From assembly GCA_937870755.1 (NCBI GenBank), contig CALMZV010000026.1:124001-188000 (forward strand): a DNA stretch of 64,000 bases. Direction: 5' to 3'. The notes beneath the pieces are model-generated. The model ran no database searches. It had not been told where the DNA came from and worked only from the letters and a program-made list of their open reading frames with translations. The position numbers and the translations under genes are program-made. Source of the stretch: an uncultured Methylocystaceae bacterium (lineage in GTDB: Bacteria > Pseudomonadota > Alphaproteobacteria > Rhizobiales > Beijerinckiaceae). Shown piece after piece: positions 1-8,941 of the stretch (positions within the stretch are counted from its first letter, which is position 1; each line of letters begins with the position of its first letter).

Positions 1-1
1 C

Positions 2-652
2 GGCGAGGGGCCGCTCGACGAAGACCATCTCGACCGGCTCGCGCGCGTGATCGCGCGCTACCAGCCGCAGAGTTTCTCCGAACATCTCGCATGGTCGACG
101 CACGAGGATCGCTATCTGAACGACCTGCTGCCGATCGTCTACGACCGCACGACGCTCACGCGCGTGTGCGACCATGTGGACCGGGCGCAGGAACGCCTGG
201 GGTTGCGGATGCTGATCGAAAATCCGTCGACCTATGTGGCGTTCTCCGCCTCCAGTTTCAGCGAGGAGGAATTCATCGGCGAGCTCGTCGCGCGCACGGG
301 CTGCGGGCTCTTGCTGGACGTATCGAATGTTGTCGTCTCCTGCGCCAATCACGGGCGCGATCCGTTCGCCTATCTGGCCGGACTACCGCTGTCGCAGGTG
401 GGCGAGATGCATCTGGGCGGTTATGCGCGCGAAACGGATTCGCTCGGCGCGCCGCTCCTGATCGACAACCATGGCGGGCCGATCGAACAGTCCGTCTGGC
501 CGCTCTACATCGAAGCCGTGCGGCGCTGCGGGCCGCAGCCGACGCTGATCGAATGGGACAACGACGTTCCGGAACTCGGGCGGCTGCTGCAGGAAGCCGC
601 GAAAGCGGACGCGGCCGCGCGCGCGGCGCTGCGCGGGGGCAGGGCGGCATGA
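2..652 (+). CDS. bufB: DUF692 multinuclear iron oxidase (MNIO), BufB-like, 5' partial
   Basis: The reading frame is open from base 2 and continues off the left edge, so only the C-terminal 216 residues are seen; the family is usually about 280-300 aa. DUF692 enzymes are TIM-barrel multinuclear non-heme iron oxygenases that modify cysteines of ribosomally made peptides. Family-typical metal-binding stretches are visible: SFSEHLAWS, ENPSTYVA, LLDVSNVVVSCANHG, GEMHLGGY, DNHGG and LIEWDND. The stop overlaps the next gene (DUF2063) by 4 bp (ATGA), and a DoxX gene follows. DUF692-DUF2063-DoxX is the arrangement of bufferin operons, which bind copper. The family call is firm. The bufferin role is inferred, because the DUF2282-type precursor gene expected upstream lies outside the window. 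Confidence 0.88.
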   Translation, partial: GEGPLDEDHLDRLARVIARYQPQSFSEHLAWSTHEDRYLNDLLPIVYDRTTLTRVCDHVDRAQERLGLRMLIENPSTYVAFSASSFSEEEFIGELVARTGCGLLLDVSNVVVSCANHGRDPFAYLAGLPLSQVGEMHLGGYARETDSLGAPLLIDNHGGPIEQSVWPLYIEAVRRCGPQPTLIEWDNDVPELGRLLQEAAKADAAARAALRGGRAA

Positions 653-1428
653 GCGCGCAGGCGACCCAGGCGGACCAGGCGGACTTCGCGCGCGCGTTGC
701 TGGCGGCCCATGCGACGCCGGCGCGCCTTTCGACATGGAACGGATCGGATGTCGCGCAGCGTTTCTCGGTCTATCGCAACAACGTGATCGTGTCGCTCGT
801 CGATGCGCTGGCGACCGCCTTCCCGGTCGTGGCCGAACTCGTGGGCGAGGACTTTTTTCGCGCGATGGCGCGGACGTTCGTGCGGGCGCATCCGCCGCGC
901 AATCCGCTGCTTGCGACCTATGGCGGGGACTTTCCGGACTTCATCGCGCAATTCGCGCCGGCGCGCGGCGTTTCGTATCTCGCAGACGTCGCGCGTCTCG
1001 AAACCGCCTGCCTGCAATCCTTTCACGCCGCCGACGCCGTCCCCCTTGCCGCCGACGATTTCGCCGCGTGGACGCCGGACGCGCTGCTCGCCGCGCGCGC
1101 GCGGCTGCATCCTGGCGTGCGCCTGCTTGCGTCGCGGGCCGCCATCGTTTCGATCCGCGCGGCGCACACGGGCGCGGGCGATCTCGCCGCCGTCGATCCG
1201 TCGCAACCCGAGCACGCGCTGGTCGTGCGGCCGCGTTTCGATGTGCGCGTCCTGCGCATCGAGCCGGCCATGTTCGCCTTTCTGCAATCGCTCGAACGGG
1301 GATGGTCCATCGAGACCGCGTTGCGTGCGGCGATGGCGCTGGAGGCCGCATTCCGGCCGCAGGCGGCGCTGGCGCTGGCTGCGAGCGAAGGCGTCTTCGT
1401 CGCGCTCGAACCCGGAGAACCGTCATGA
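649..1428 (+). CDS. bufC: DUF2063 putative DNA-binding domain / MNIO partner protein, BufC-like
   Basis: This 259-aa protein starts at the ATG inside the ATGA overlap with the DUF692 gene. The N-terminal 90 residues match the DUF2063 pattern: an FARALLAAH helix, RFSVYRNNV, then LVDALATAFPVVAELVGEDFF and the ARTFVRAHPPRNPLL stretch. This domain was once named DNA-binding but in MNIO operons it acts as the partner that presents the precursor peptide to the iron enzyme (known for related systems). The C-terminal half is a variable recognition-type domain. No signal peptide is seen, so it should be cytoplasmic. Its stop overlaps the next gene by 4 bp, so the three genes are translationally coupled. 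Confidence 0.85.
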   Translation: MSAQATQADQADFARALLAAHATPARLSTWNGSDVAQRFSVYRNNVIVSLVDALATAFPVVAELVGEDFFRAMARTFVRAHPPRNPLLATYGGDFPDFIAQFAPARGVSYLADVARLETACLQSFHAADAVPLAADDFAAWTPDALLAARARLHPGVRLLASRAAIVSIRAAHTGAGDLAAVDPSQPEHALVVRPRFDVRVLRIEPAMFAFLQSLERGWSIETALRAAMALEAAFRPQAALALAASEGVFVALEPGEPS

Positions 1429-1952
1429 CGCTTTCGCTTGCGACATCCGCGGGGGCGCTCGTGCGCGTGTATGCGCACATTCCCGACGGCTTCATCGCGT
1501 TCATCGCACGCTTCGCCATCGCGGCGACGTTCTGGAAGTCGGGCCAGACGAAAATCACGGGCCTTGCGATCGACATCGTCGATGGAAGGTTCGAATTCGG
1601 CTGGCCGCGGTTGGCCGATGCGACGATCGATCTGTTCCGCGACGAATATCGCCTGCCCTTCCTCGCGCCCGAACTTGCCGCCATCATGGCCAGCGTCGCC
1701 GAACATGTGTTTCCCGCGCTGCTGCTCGTCGGTCTCGCCACACGGCTTTCGGCGACGGCGCTGTTGATCATGACGCTGACAATCCAGATTTTCGTCTATC
1801 CCTCGGCCTACGCCGTGCACGGGGTCTGGGCGGTCGCGTTGCTGTTTCTGATGGCGAAAGGCGCGGGACCGCTGTCGCTCGACCGGCTCCTGGGACGCGA
1901 GCGGCTCGCTCTCGCGTCCGGCGAGATCAGACGCGGAAGCGAAGCTCTTTGA
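1425..1952 (+). CDS. DoxX family membrane protein
   Basis: A 175-aa integral membrane protein with about four hydrophobic segments (roughly residues 18-38, 85-105, 108-125 and 130-148) and the DoxX-type N-terminal motif ARFAIAATFWKSGQTK. The start is the ATG of the ATGA overlap with the DUF2063 gene. DoxX proteins are common as the last gene of DUF2282/DUF692/DUF2063 operons, where they may take part in redox or quinone-linked steps; that role is inference. The C-terminus is a short charged tail. The gene ends 46 bp before a convergent gene. Confidence 0.85.
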   Translation: MTLSLATSAGALVRVYAHIPDGFIAFIARFAIAATFWKSGQTKITGLAIDIVDGRFEFGWPRLADATIDLFRDEYRLPFLAPELAAIMASVAEHVFPALLLVGLATRLSATALLIMTLTIQIFVYPSAYAVHGVWAVALLFLMAKGAGPLSLDRLLGRERLALASGEIRRGSEAL

Positions 1953-1973
1953 CATGGCGCGCTTTCCGCGCGC

Positions 1974-1996
1974 GGATCCGGTTCGCTCGAAAACGC
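1974..1996 (-). repeat. REP-like intergenic repeat, copy A
   Basis: On the minus strand the sequence reads GCGTTTTCGAGCGAACCGG and continues into ATCC. It fills the gap between two convergent genes. It shares GCGTTTTCGAGC with 19371-19396, and a related hairpin is at 57185-57227. Similar elements beginning GCGTTTTCGAGC are scattered in many Hyphomicrobiales genomes (general knowledge, not searched here). Confidence 0.45.
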
Positions 1997-1998
1997 CT

Positions 1999-4071
1999 TC
2001 ATCCGGGCCTGCGCCCTTCGGCGAACCACGTCGCCATGAGAAACGCGAGCAACAGGGCGAGCGCGGCGAGGCCGAGCGCGAGCGGCGCGACGCCGATGGC
2101 GCGCACGACATGCGCGTTCGTGCGCCGCACACCGATCCAGTCGCTTCCGCCATAGAGCGAACCCTCGCGCACGGAGGCCACGCGCGGCAACGCGACGCCC
2201 TCGCCGGATTCGATGCGGCGGATTGTCCCGCCGCTTGCGGCGACGACCGGACGCAAGCGCTCCATCGTCGACACCACATCCTGAAACTCGCGCGGATTCT
2301 CCACGCCTACATTGACCAGCGTTGTCAGATCGCCCGATTGCAGGCGATGCAGGCCAAGTTCGCTCGCCTCGAACACGCCGCGCGCCAGGCCGGGGCTCGC
2401 GGGGGCGAGCGTTATTTCGCCGGTCGCGCCGCCGGGCGCGGTCACGCGGACGGGATCGCTGGCTTCCTTCAGCGTCTGGCGCTCGATGCGAATCTGGCGC
2501 CCGTGCGCCCGCGCGCGCAGCGCCTCCTCCTCCAGGTCCGGCTCCTTCATCAGCCAGTGCGCCAGTCGGCGCATGAGATCGACATGCGGGCCGCCGCCCT
2601 GATAGCCGCGCGCCCACAGCCACATCTGGTCCGACAGAAGTTCGGCGACGCGGCCCTTGCCTTCGCGCGAGAGGATGAGAAGCGGCTTGTCGTTGGCGCC
2701 CTGCAGCACGCTTACGCCGCGCGTGACGCGCGCATTCACCTGCCGGAACCATTCGCTCCATTGCGGCGGCTCGCTCCCGCCGCCGGGCAGATCGCGCGTG
2801 ACGGGATGTTTGAGGCCGTCGGCCGAAATCCTCGGGCGGAACGGACGTTCGATGCGCCCGCCTTCCGGCTCGCCGGGCGCGATGCGGCCGAGCGGCGAAT
2901 AGAAAATGCCGGACGGGCTTGCAAAGTCCGGTCCTGCGGCGATCAGCAGCGCGCCGCCCTCGTTCACGAACCGGACGATGTTCTCGAGATAGGTCTGCGA
3001 CAGGACGGTCTGGTTGGAATAGCGGTCGAAGATGATGAGATCGAATTCCTTGATCTTGCGGCCGAACAGATCGGCCGTCGGGAACGCGATCAACGCCAGC
3101 TCGTGGATGGGCGTGCCGTCCTGCTTTTCCGGCGGGCGCAGGATGGTGAAATGCACGAGTTCGACATTGGCGTCCGAGCGCAGAAGATTGCGCCATGCGC
3201 GTTCGCCGGCGTGCGGCTCGCCGGACACGAGCAGCACCTTCAGCTTGTCGCGCACGCCGTCGACGGTGGCGACGGCCTTGTTGTTGAGCGCGGTCAGTTC
3301 GTCCGCGGCGGTCGCGATCTCGAACTCGAAGACGTTCGGCCCGCCGTGCTCCACGCGCACCGGAATGGACACGGTCGCGCCGGGCGTGGCGTTCATGCGC
3401 GCGAGATCCGCGCCGTCGCGGCGCACGGTCAGCGCGACCGGCGCGCGGTCGCCGGCCGAATCGACAACGCGCGCCTCGAACACGACATCCTTGCCGACCA
3501 GGCCGAAGCGCGGCGCCTCGACGAGTTCGATGCGCCGGTCGCGCTCGCGCGCGCGGCCCGTCACCAGCGCGTGCAACGGCGCCTTCAGGCCCAGGCGGTC
3601 GAACGCTTCGGGAATATCGTGAACCTGCCCGTCGGTGATCATGACGACGGCGCCCAGCCGCTCTGGCGGAATGTCGGCGAGCGCCGACGACAGCCGCGCG
3701 AACAGGCGCGTGCCTTCGGGGTCGGCGCGTTCGCTCTCGCTCAGACGCAGTTCGACGTTGTCGAGACCGGCGAGCCGCCTTTCGAGTTCTGTGCGGGCGG
3801 CGTCCGTCTGGCGCGCGCGATCGGCCAGCGTCTGGCTCGCGCTGCGGTCGACGACCACCGCCACGATGTCCTTCAAAGGCTCGCGGTCCTCGCTGACGAG
3901 CGCGGGATCGGCGAGCGCGAACAGCGCCAGCGCGAGCGCAAGGCCGCGCAACAGCGCGCCGGGCCTGCGCGCCGCCAGCGCCAGTCCCACGCCCACGAAG
4001 CCGAGCGCGCCGAGCGCGAGCAAGGCCGGCCAGGGCAACAGCGGCGCAAAGGACAGGCTGAAGGCGTTCAT
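1999..4071 (-). CDS. Membrane protein with vWA-like and GATase1-like domains (MoxR-operon type)
   Basis: A 690-aa protein. Two hydrophobic segments lie at about residues 8-60, followed by a vWA-like domain with a DRSAS stretch (MIDAS-type DxSxS) and VVMITDGQVHD at about 140-150. A glutamine-amidotransferase-like segment follows at about 320-500 (LIIFDRYSNQ, ENIVRFVNEGGALLIAAGP), as in the putative GATase membrane proteins of alphaproteobacteria. One transmembrane helix lies at the C-terminus, just before the end. It is the last gene of the moxR-DUF58-DUF4159 operon and starts 7 bp after the preceding stop. No enzymatic activity is known for this family; it probably forms a membrane complex with the DUF4159 protein. 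The family assignment is by pattern only. Confidence 0.8.
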   Translation of the reverse strand: MNAFSLSFAPLLPWPALLALGALGFVGVGLALAARRPGALLRGLALALALFALADPALVSEDREPLKDIVAVVVDRSASQTLADRARQTDAARTELERRLAGLDNVELRLSESERADPEGTRLFARLSSALADIPPERLGAVVMITDGQVHDIPEAFDRLGLKAPLHALVTGRARERDRRIELVEAPRFGLVGKDVVFEARVVDSAGDRAPVALTVRRDGADLARMNATPGATVSIPVRVEHGGPNVFEFEIATAADELTALNNKAVATVDGVRDKLKVLLVSGEPHAGERAWRNLLRSDANVELVHFTILRPPEKQDGTPIHELALIAFPTADLFGRKIKEFDLIIFDRYSNQTVLSQTYLENIVRFVNEGGALLIAAGPDFASPSGIFYSPLGRIAPGEPEGGRIERPFRPRISADGLKHPVTRDLPGGGSEPPQWSEWFRQVNARVTRGVSVLQGANDKPLLILSREGKGRVAELLSDQMWLWARGYQGGGPHVDLMRRLAHWLMKEPDLEEEALRARAHGRQIRIERQTLKEASDPVRVTAPGGATGEITLAPASPGLARGVFEASELGLHRLQSGDLTTLVNVGVENPREFQDVVSTMERLRPVVAASGGTIRRIESGEGVALPRVASVREGSLYGGSDWIGVRRTNAHVVRAIGVAPLALGLAALALLLAFLMATWFAEGRRPG

Positions 4072-4078
4072 CGCGACC

Positions 4079-6895
4079 TCAATGTCCCAGACGATTGAGC
4101 AGGTCGCGCACGTGCACCTGGTCGGCCTTGTAGTTGCCGGTCAGCGTGTACATCACGAGATTGACGCCGCCGCGCAACGCGAGTTCGCGCTGGCGCGGGC
4201 CGCCGGGCGTGAGCGGATAAAGCGTCGCGCCCGAACGGTCGGCCGCCCAGGCGGCTGCCAGATCGTTCGACACGACGATCAGCGGCGAGACGCTGTCGCC
4301 CGAACGCGCGGGGCGGCTCTCGCCGGCCGGCTCCGGCGGCAGCGCCTCGATCCACGTCTGCCCATTGGCCGTGCGGCCGACGAACCCGTCGATGATGTAG
4401 AACGTCTTCGTCACCACATGGTCGCGCGGCACGGGTTCGAGCGCCGGCACGTCGACGCCGGCGAGCAGTTCGCGCAACCACTGCGCCTCCGGCGAGGGCG
4501 GGCCGCCGGCGCGCGCTGTCAGGGCGTCGCGCGTGTCGAACACCACGAAGCCGCCCTGTTTCATGAACGCGGCGATCTTCTGCACGGCGAGCGGCGGCGG
4601 CTGCGGGCGCGTGGCGACGATCGGCCAGTAGAGAAACGGATAGAACACCAGTTCGTCGCGCGCGGGATCGACGCCGACGGGTTCGGCCGGCGCAAGGGAG
4701 GTGCGTTCGGCGAGCGTGCGCGACAGTTCCTGCAGGCCCAGCCGGCTCGCCTCGTCGGCGCGCGCGTCGCCGGTGACGACATAGGCGAGGCGCGTGGCAA
4801 GCGCGGCGGATATGTCGCGCTGCGTCGCCTGCGGTTGCGGGGGCGGCGTCTGCGCCCGCGCCGCGCGTGGCGGGGCGGCCAGCGCGAGCGACGCCGCGAG
4901 CGCGACGACGGCGGCCGCGCCGCGCCGTCGGCCATTCGCCCGGCGCCACGTCAGGCCGCCGGCGTACCAGAGCGCGGCGAAACCGTCGATCACGAACATC
5001 GCGAGCATAAGGCCGAGCGCGAGCGGGCGAAGATCGACGGGTTGCGGCGCTTCGAGCGCGACGGCGCGATGGGCGAGGCCGGAAAAGTCGGCCGGTTTCG
5101 GGCGCTCTTCCGGCGCCAGCGCGTTGACGGCCGATAGCGCGTGCGCGCCCGCGCCGTAGAAGCCCGGCGGATGGTCGGCGCCCGCGCGCGCCGTTTCGCC
5201 GGCGGGAATGGGACGGGCGGAGGCCGGCGGCGCGCCCAGAACGCCAAATCCGTCGAGCGTGCGCTGGGGCGCGAGCGCCTCGGGCCGCGTCTGGCGCGCG
5301 AGCGGGCCGTCCTCGGCGGGGGCCGGCGCCTGCTCCATCTCCGCCGACAGCGCGACGATCCTGCGCAGCATTTCGGGAAAGAGCCCCGACAGCGGCAGGT
5401 TCGACCATGTGGTGTCGGCCGTGACGTGAAACAGCACGACAAGTCCGCGCCCGCGCCGTTCGGCGGTGACCACGGGCGTGCCGTCGGCCAGTTGCGCCCA
5501 TGTGCGTTCGGACAGCCCCGGCTCGGGTTCGGCCAGCACCTGTCTGGAGACCGACACGTCGTCGCCGGTCTTCAATCCGAAGAATGGACTCTCGCGATCG
5601 AACGGCCTCAATTTCTTCGGCGTCTCCCACGATAGCGCCCCGCCGAGCGTGCGCCCGCCGCGCCGCAGCGTGGCCGGCGTCAGATCGTCGCCGGAGGCTG
5701 CGAGCCGCGAGCCGGCGAAGCGCACGATCACGCCGCCGTCCTCCAGATATTTGTCGAGCCGCGCGCGCATCGCGCCCGGCGCCACCGCAATGTCGGAAAG
5801 GACGAGCACGGACGCCCCGTCGTCGATCAGCGCGCCCACGGGGTCGGGCGCGTTGGCGCGCGCCTCGCGCACGTCCGCGTAAGGGCCGAGCGCCTTGGTC
5901 AGGTAATAATCGGGCGCGAGCAGCGGCTGTGCGACATCGGCGCTCGCGCCGCTCGCAAGTCCGACCTTGCGGCGGCGCTGGCGCTCGTCGATCAGCGCGA
6001 CGGCGCCGGCCGAATGCTCGCCGTCGATGTCGAGCCAGGCGATGGCGTTGCGCAACTCGACCGGAAGCTCGATCTTCGCGCGCGTTTCGGTCGCGCTCGC
6101 CAGATCGAACGGCGCTTCGCCGAGCGGCGCGCCTTTCAGGTCGAACGCGCGCACCCGGCCCGTCGCCGCGCCCGCCGCGCCCGCGCGCAGCACGGCGACG
6201 GACAGCGCGCCGGTTTCGTTGCGCGCGTCTGTCAGGGCGCGCTGGCGCGAGGGCTCGCTCACGATGTCGATCGGCGTCGATGCGAGGCTCGCCAGCTTTT
6301 CGGCGAAGGCGCGCGCGCCGCCCGTCTCCAGCCCGTCGGCGAGCCAGACGAGGCGCGCGGATGTGTCGGCGCCCAGAAACTTCTCGATCGCGCCGAGCGC
6401 GGCGGCGCGGTCAGGCGCCCAGGGCTTCGGCTTCAACGCGCGCAGCCGTTCGAGCGCGCGCGCGGGTTCGACGGCGGCGAGGTCGCGCGGTTCGGACATC
6501 GCCACGAGCGCGACCGGCGCGCCGCGCCGCCCGGCGGCTTCGATCTCCGCGCTCGCATAGGCGATGCGCCTGGCCCATGTGGGCGCCGCGGGCCAGCCGT
6601 CGTCGACGATCAGCGCCAGCGTTTGCGCGCCCGGCGCCTGCGCCGCATTGGGGTTCCAAACCGGTCCCGCGAAGGCGAGGACGGCGAGCGCGGCGATGGC
6701 CAGGCGCAGCAGCAGCAGCGGCCACGGCGTGCGCGCGGGCGTCTCGTCCTTGCGTTGCAGATCGAGAATGAGCTTGAGCGGCGGGAACGGCAGGCGTCGC
6801 GGGCGCGGCGGCGTCACGCGCAGAATGAGCCACACGATCGGCAGCGCGGCGAGGCCGACGAGCGCCAGCGGCGCGGTGAAGGCGAGCGGGATCAT
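4079..6895 (-). CDS. BatA/DUF4159 domain membrane protein
   Basis: A 938-aa protein whose start is the ATG in the 4-bp overlap with the DUF58 gene; the frame remains open further upstream but that part is the shadow of the DUF58 gene. The N-terminus is a double-transmembrane BatA-type domain (LAFTAPLALVGLAALPIVWL and a second helix near 60-80, with the PPRPRRLPFPPL linker). A vWA-like region follows (LIVDDGWPAA, VWLADGLE), then a GATase-like region near 330-480. A transmembrane pair lies at about 640-700, and the C-terminal 220 residues are a DUF4159 domain (FYPFLYWPI, PPPLAVQKIAAFMKQGGFVVFDTRD, DHVVTKTFYIIDGF). Such proteins are standard in moxR operons of Hyphomicrobiales, but the substrate is not known. 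Confidence 0.85.
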   Translation of the reverse strand: MIPLAFTAPLALVGLAALPIVWLILRVTPPRPRRLPFPPLKLILDLQRKDETPARTPWPLLLLRLAIAALAVLAFAGPVWNPNAAQAPGAQTLALIVDDGWPAAPTWARRIAYASAEIEAAGRRGAPVALVAMSEPRDLAAVEPARALERLRALKPKPWAPDRAAALGAIEKFLGADTSARLVWLADGLETGGARAFAEKLASLASTPIDIVSEPSRQRALTDARNETGALSVAVLRAGAAGAATGRVRAFDLKGAPLGEAPFDLASATETRAKIELPVELRNAIAWLDIDGEHSAGAVALIDERQRRRKVGLASGASADVAQPLLAPDYYLTKALGPYADVREARANAPDPVGALIDDGASVLVLSDIAVAPGAMRARLDKYLEDGGVIVRFAGSRLAASGDDLTPATLRRGGRTLGGALSWETPKKLRPFDRESPFFGLKTGDDVSVSRQVLAEPEPGLSERTWAQLADGTPVVTAERRGRGLVVLFHVTADTTWSNLPLSGLFPEMLRRIVALSAEMEQAPAPAEDGPLARQTRPEALAPQRTLDGFGVLGAPPASARPIPAGETARAGADHPPGFYGAGAHALSAVNALAPEERPKPADFSGLAHRAVALEAPQPVDLRPLALGLMLAMFVIDGFAALWYAGGLTWRRANGRRRGAAAVVALAASLALAAPPRAARAQTPPPQPQATQRDISAALATRLAYVVTGDARADEASRLGLQELSRTLAERTSLAPAEPVGVDPARDELVFYPFLYWPIVATRPQPPPLAVQKIAAFMKQGGFVVFDTRDALTARAGGPPSPEAQWLRELLAGVDVPALEPVPRDHVVTKTFYIIDGFVGRTANGQTWIEALPPEPAGESRPARSGDSVSPLIVVSNDLAAAWAADRSGATLYPLTPGGPRQRELALRGGVNLVMYTLTGNYKADQVHVRDLLNRLGH

Positions 6896-7809
6896 GCCGT
6901 CGCTCCCGCTTCGAACCGGCCGCGCAGCGCGATCAGAACCTCGGAGGCCGGGCGGTCGGTGCGATGCACGAGGAAGCCGAACCCGTGCGCGCGGCACGTG
7001 TCGGCGAGCGCGGCGCGATGGGACCGCAATCGCGCGATGTAATCCGCGCGCCAGGACTGCGCGGCGCCGGCGCGCAGCACGGCCGGCGAGTCCACGTCGC
7101 GCAGTTCCACATGGCCCGAAAACGGAAACGTCTCCTCCACGGGATCGGCGACGGCCACGACATGGCCGCTGGCGCCGCGCGAGGCGAGCGTCGACAGTCG
7201 CGCGGCGAAGGCGGCGGGGTCGACGAGGCAATCGCTGAGAATGAGCGCGCGTGCGCGCGGCGCCAGCGCAAGCGCCGGCGGCAGTTCTGGCGGCGCGTGG
7301 TCCGCCCGCTCTTCCATCAGCAAGGATTCCGCAAACCGCTCGATCACGTCGCGGCTCGAGAGCGCACGCGTCAGTCCCATCAGCCCCACGCGCTCGCCCG
7401 CCCGCACCATCATTTCGGCGAAGGCCAGGCCCGTCAGCAGCGCGCGGTCGAGTTTCGACTGCATGGCGAGATCGGAGACGAACGCCATCGAGGCGGACGT
7501 GTCGATCCACAGCCAGATAGTGTGCGCGGCCTCCCACTCGCGCTCGCGCACATAAAGGCGGTCGTCGCGCGCCGAGCGGCGCCAGTCGATGCGCGCGGCC
7601 GATTCGCCGGCGGCATACTGGCGAAACTGCCAGAAGGCGTCGCCCACGCCCGCGCGCCGGCGCCCGTGCGCGCCGTGCAGGATGGAGGCGGCGATGTCGC
7701 GCGCGGCGATGACCGCGCGCGGCAGGCGCCGTGCGAGCGCGTGCGCCTCCTCCCGCGCGCCAAAGGCCGCGCGCCGTTCGCCGGGCGTGAGGAGCCGCGC
7801 CGCGTTCAT
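6892..7809 (-). CDS. DUF58 domain-containing protein
   Basis: A 305-aa cytoplasmic protein. The DUF58 core is visible as FRQYAAGESAARIDWRRSAR followed by REREWEAAHTIWLWIDTSASM, where DTSAS is a vWA-type metal-site motif (DxSxS). Further downstream are LILSDCLVD and the AVADPVEETFPFSGHVEL segment usual in the family. Start and stop both lie in 4-bp ATGA overlaps, with moxR upstream and the DUF4159 gene downstream. DUF58 proteins are the usual adaptor partners of MoxR AAA+ ATPases; the complex is thought to help mature or insert metal or cell-envelope proteins. The specific target here cannot be read from the sequence. Confidence 0.9.
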   Translation of the reverse strand: MNAARLLTPGERRAAFGAREEAHALARRLPRAVIAARDIAASILHGAHGRRRAGVGDAFWQFRQYAAGESAARIDWRRSARDDRLYVREREWEAAHTIWLWIDTSASMAFVSDLAMQSKLDRALLTGLAFAEMMVRAGERVGLMGLTRALSSRDVIERFAESLLMEERADHAPPELPPALALAPRARALILSDCLVDPAAFAARLSTLASRGASGHVVAVADPVEETFPFSGHVELRDVDSPAVLRAGAAQSWRADYIARLRSHRAALADTCRAHGFGFLVHRTDRPASEVLIALRGRFEAGATA

Positions 7810-8825
7810 CCCTGCGCGACGTTCTTTTCGGCGAGCCGCGCGATCAGCGCGGGCAGCGTCTCGCCGTCGGCGCGCGCGGCGAAGGTGAGCGCCATGCGGT
7901 GTTTGAGAACGGGCTCGGCGAGCGCGGCGACGTCCGCGCGCGCGGGCGACAGCCGGCCTTCCAGCAGCGCGCGCGCGCGCGCCGCCAGCATGAGAGCCTG
8001 GGCCGCGCGCGGGCCGGGGCCCCACGCGACATGTTTGACGATCTCCGGATCGCCCTCGCCGGGACGGGCGGCGCGCACGAGATCGAGAATGCATTCCACG
8101 ATGCTCTCGCCGACCGGCATGCGGCGCACGAGGCGCTGGATCTGGCGCAGCTCCTCGCTGGTGAGAACCTGCGCGGGGCGCGCGTCGCTCGCGCCCGTCG
8201 TCTCGATGAGAATGCGCCGCTCGGCCGCGCGGTCGGGGTAGTCGACGTCGACCTGCATGAGAAACCGGTCGAGCTGGGCCTCCGGCAGCGGATAGGTGCC
8301 TTCCTGCTCCAGCGGGTTCTGCGTCGCCAGCACGTGGAAAGGGCGCGGCAGATCGTGGCGCTGGCCTGCGACCGTCACGTGATATTCCTGCATCGCCTGC
8401 AGCAGCGCCGATTGCGTGCGCGGGCTCGCGCGGTTGATCTCGTCGGCCATCAGCAGTTCGGCGAAGATCGGGCCGCGCAGAAAGCGGAAGGCGCGTTTGT
8501 GGTCGGCCGACTCTTCCAGAATTTCCGAGCCCAGAATGTCGGAGGGCATGAGGTCGGGCGTGAACTGCACCCGCTGGCTCGACAGGCCGAGCGTGACGCC
8601 CAGCGTCTCCACCAGCCGGGTCTTCGCCAGGCCCGGCACGCCGACCAGCAGACCGTGGCCGCCGGCGAGCAGAGTTGCCAGCGCCTGCTCGACCACGTCG
8701 CCCTGGCCGAACACCACATTCTCAACCCCGGCGCGCACGGCCGCCAGCCGCGCCACCGCCTGTTCGGCCGCCTCGGCCACCGAAGCTTCGAGATCGACGG
8801 CGTTCTGAAGGGCGTTTTCGGACAT
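7806..8825 (-). CDS. moxR: MoxR family AAA+ ATPase
   Basis: A 339-aa AAA+ ATPase. Walker A is GVPGLAKTR at about residue 60, Walker B LLMADEINRA at about 125, followed by SPRTQSALLQAMQE, sensor 1 LATQNPLEQEGTYPLPEAQLD and the arginine-rich C-terminal lid. These are hallmark MoxR features. It is the first gene of a four-gene minus-strand operon with DUF58, DUF4159 and a GATase-like membrane protein, and is coupled to DUF58 by an ATGA overlap. MoxR proteins act as chaperone-like ATPases with vWA proteins. A weak -10-like TAATCT lies on the minus strand in the 116-bp gap to the divergent DUF1285 gene. Confidence 0.95.
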   Translation of the reverse strand: MSENALQNAVDLEASVAEAAEQAVARLAAVRAGVENVVFGQGDVVEQALATLLAGGHGLLVGVPGLAKTRLVETLGVTLGLSSQRVQFTPDLMPSDILGSEILEESADHKRAFRFLRGPIFAELLMADEINRASPRTQSALLQAMQEYHVTVAGQRHDLPRPFHVLATQNPLEQEGTYPLPEAQLDRFLMQVDVDYPDRAAERRILIETTGASDARPAQVLTSEELRQIQRLVRRMPVGESIVECILDLVRAARPGEGDPEIVKHVAWGPGPRAAQALMLAARARALLEGRLSPARADVAALAEPVLKHRMALTFAARADGETLPALIARLAEKNVAQG

Positions 8826-8941
8826 CGAGGACCTCGAATCGGCGGCGCAGGTTTCATCCCGGCCTTCCCACGACTAGATTAGGCGCAATCGGCCGCAAGC
8901 GAAACGAACGGTCGACCCTGTGGGCAAATGGGCGCGAGATT

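Noticed and set aside
1954-4098. Plus-strand open frame of about 700 codons
   Set aside because: Exactly antisense to the GATase-like membrane protein and without any domain signature; GC-driven shadow.
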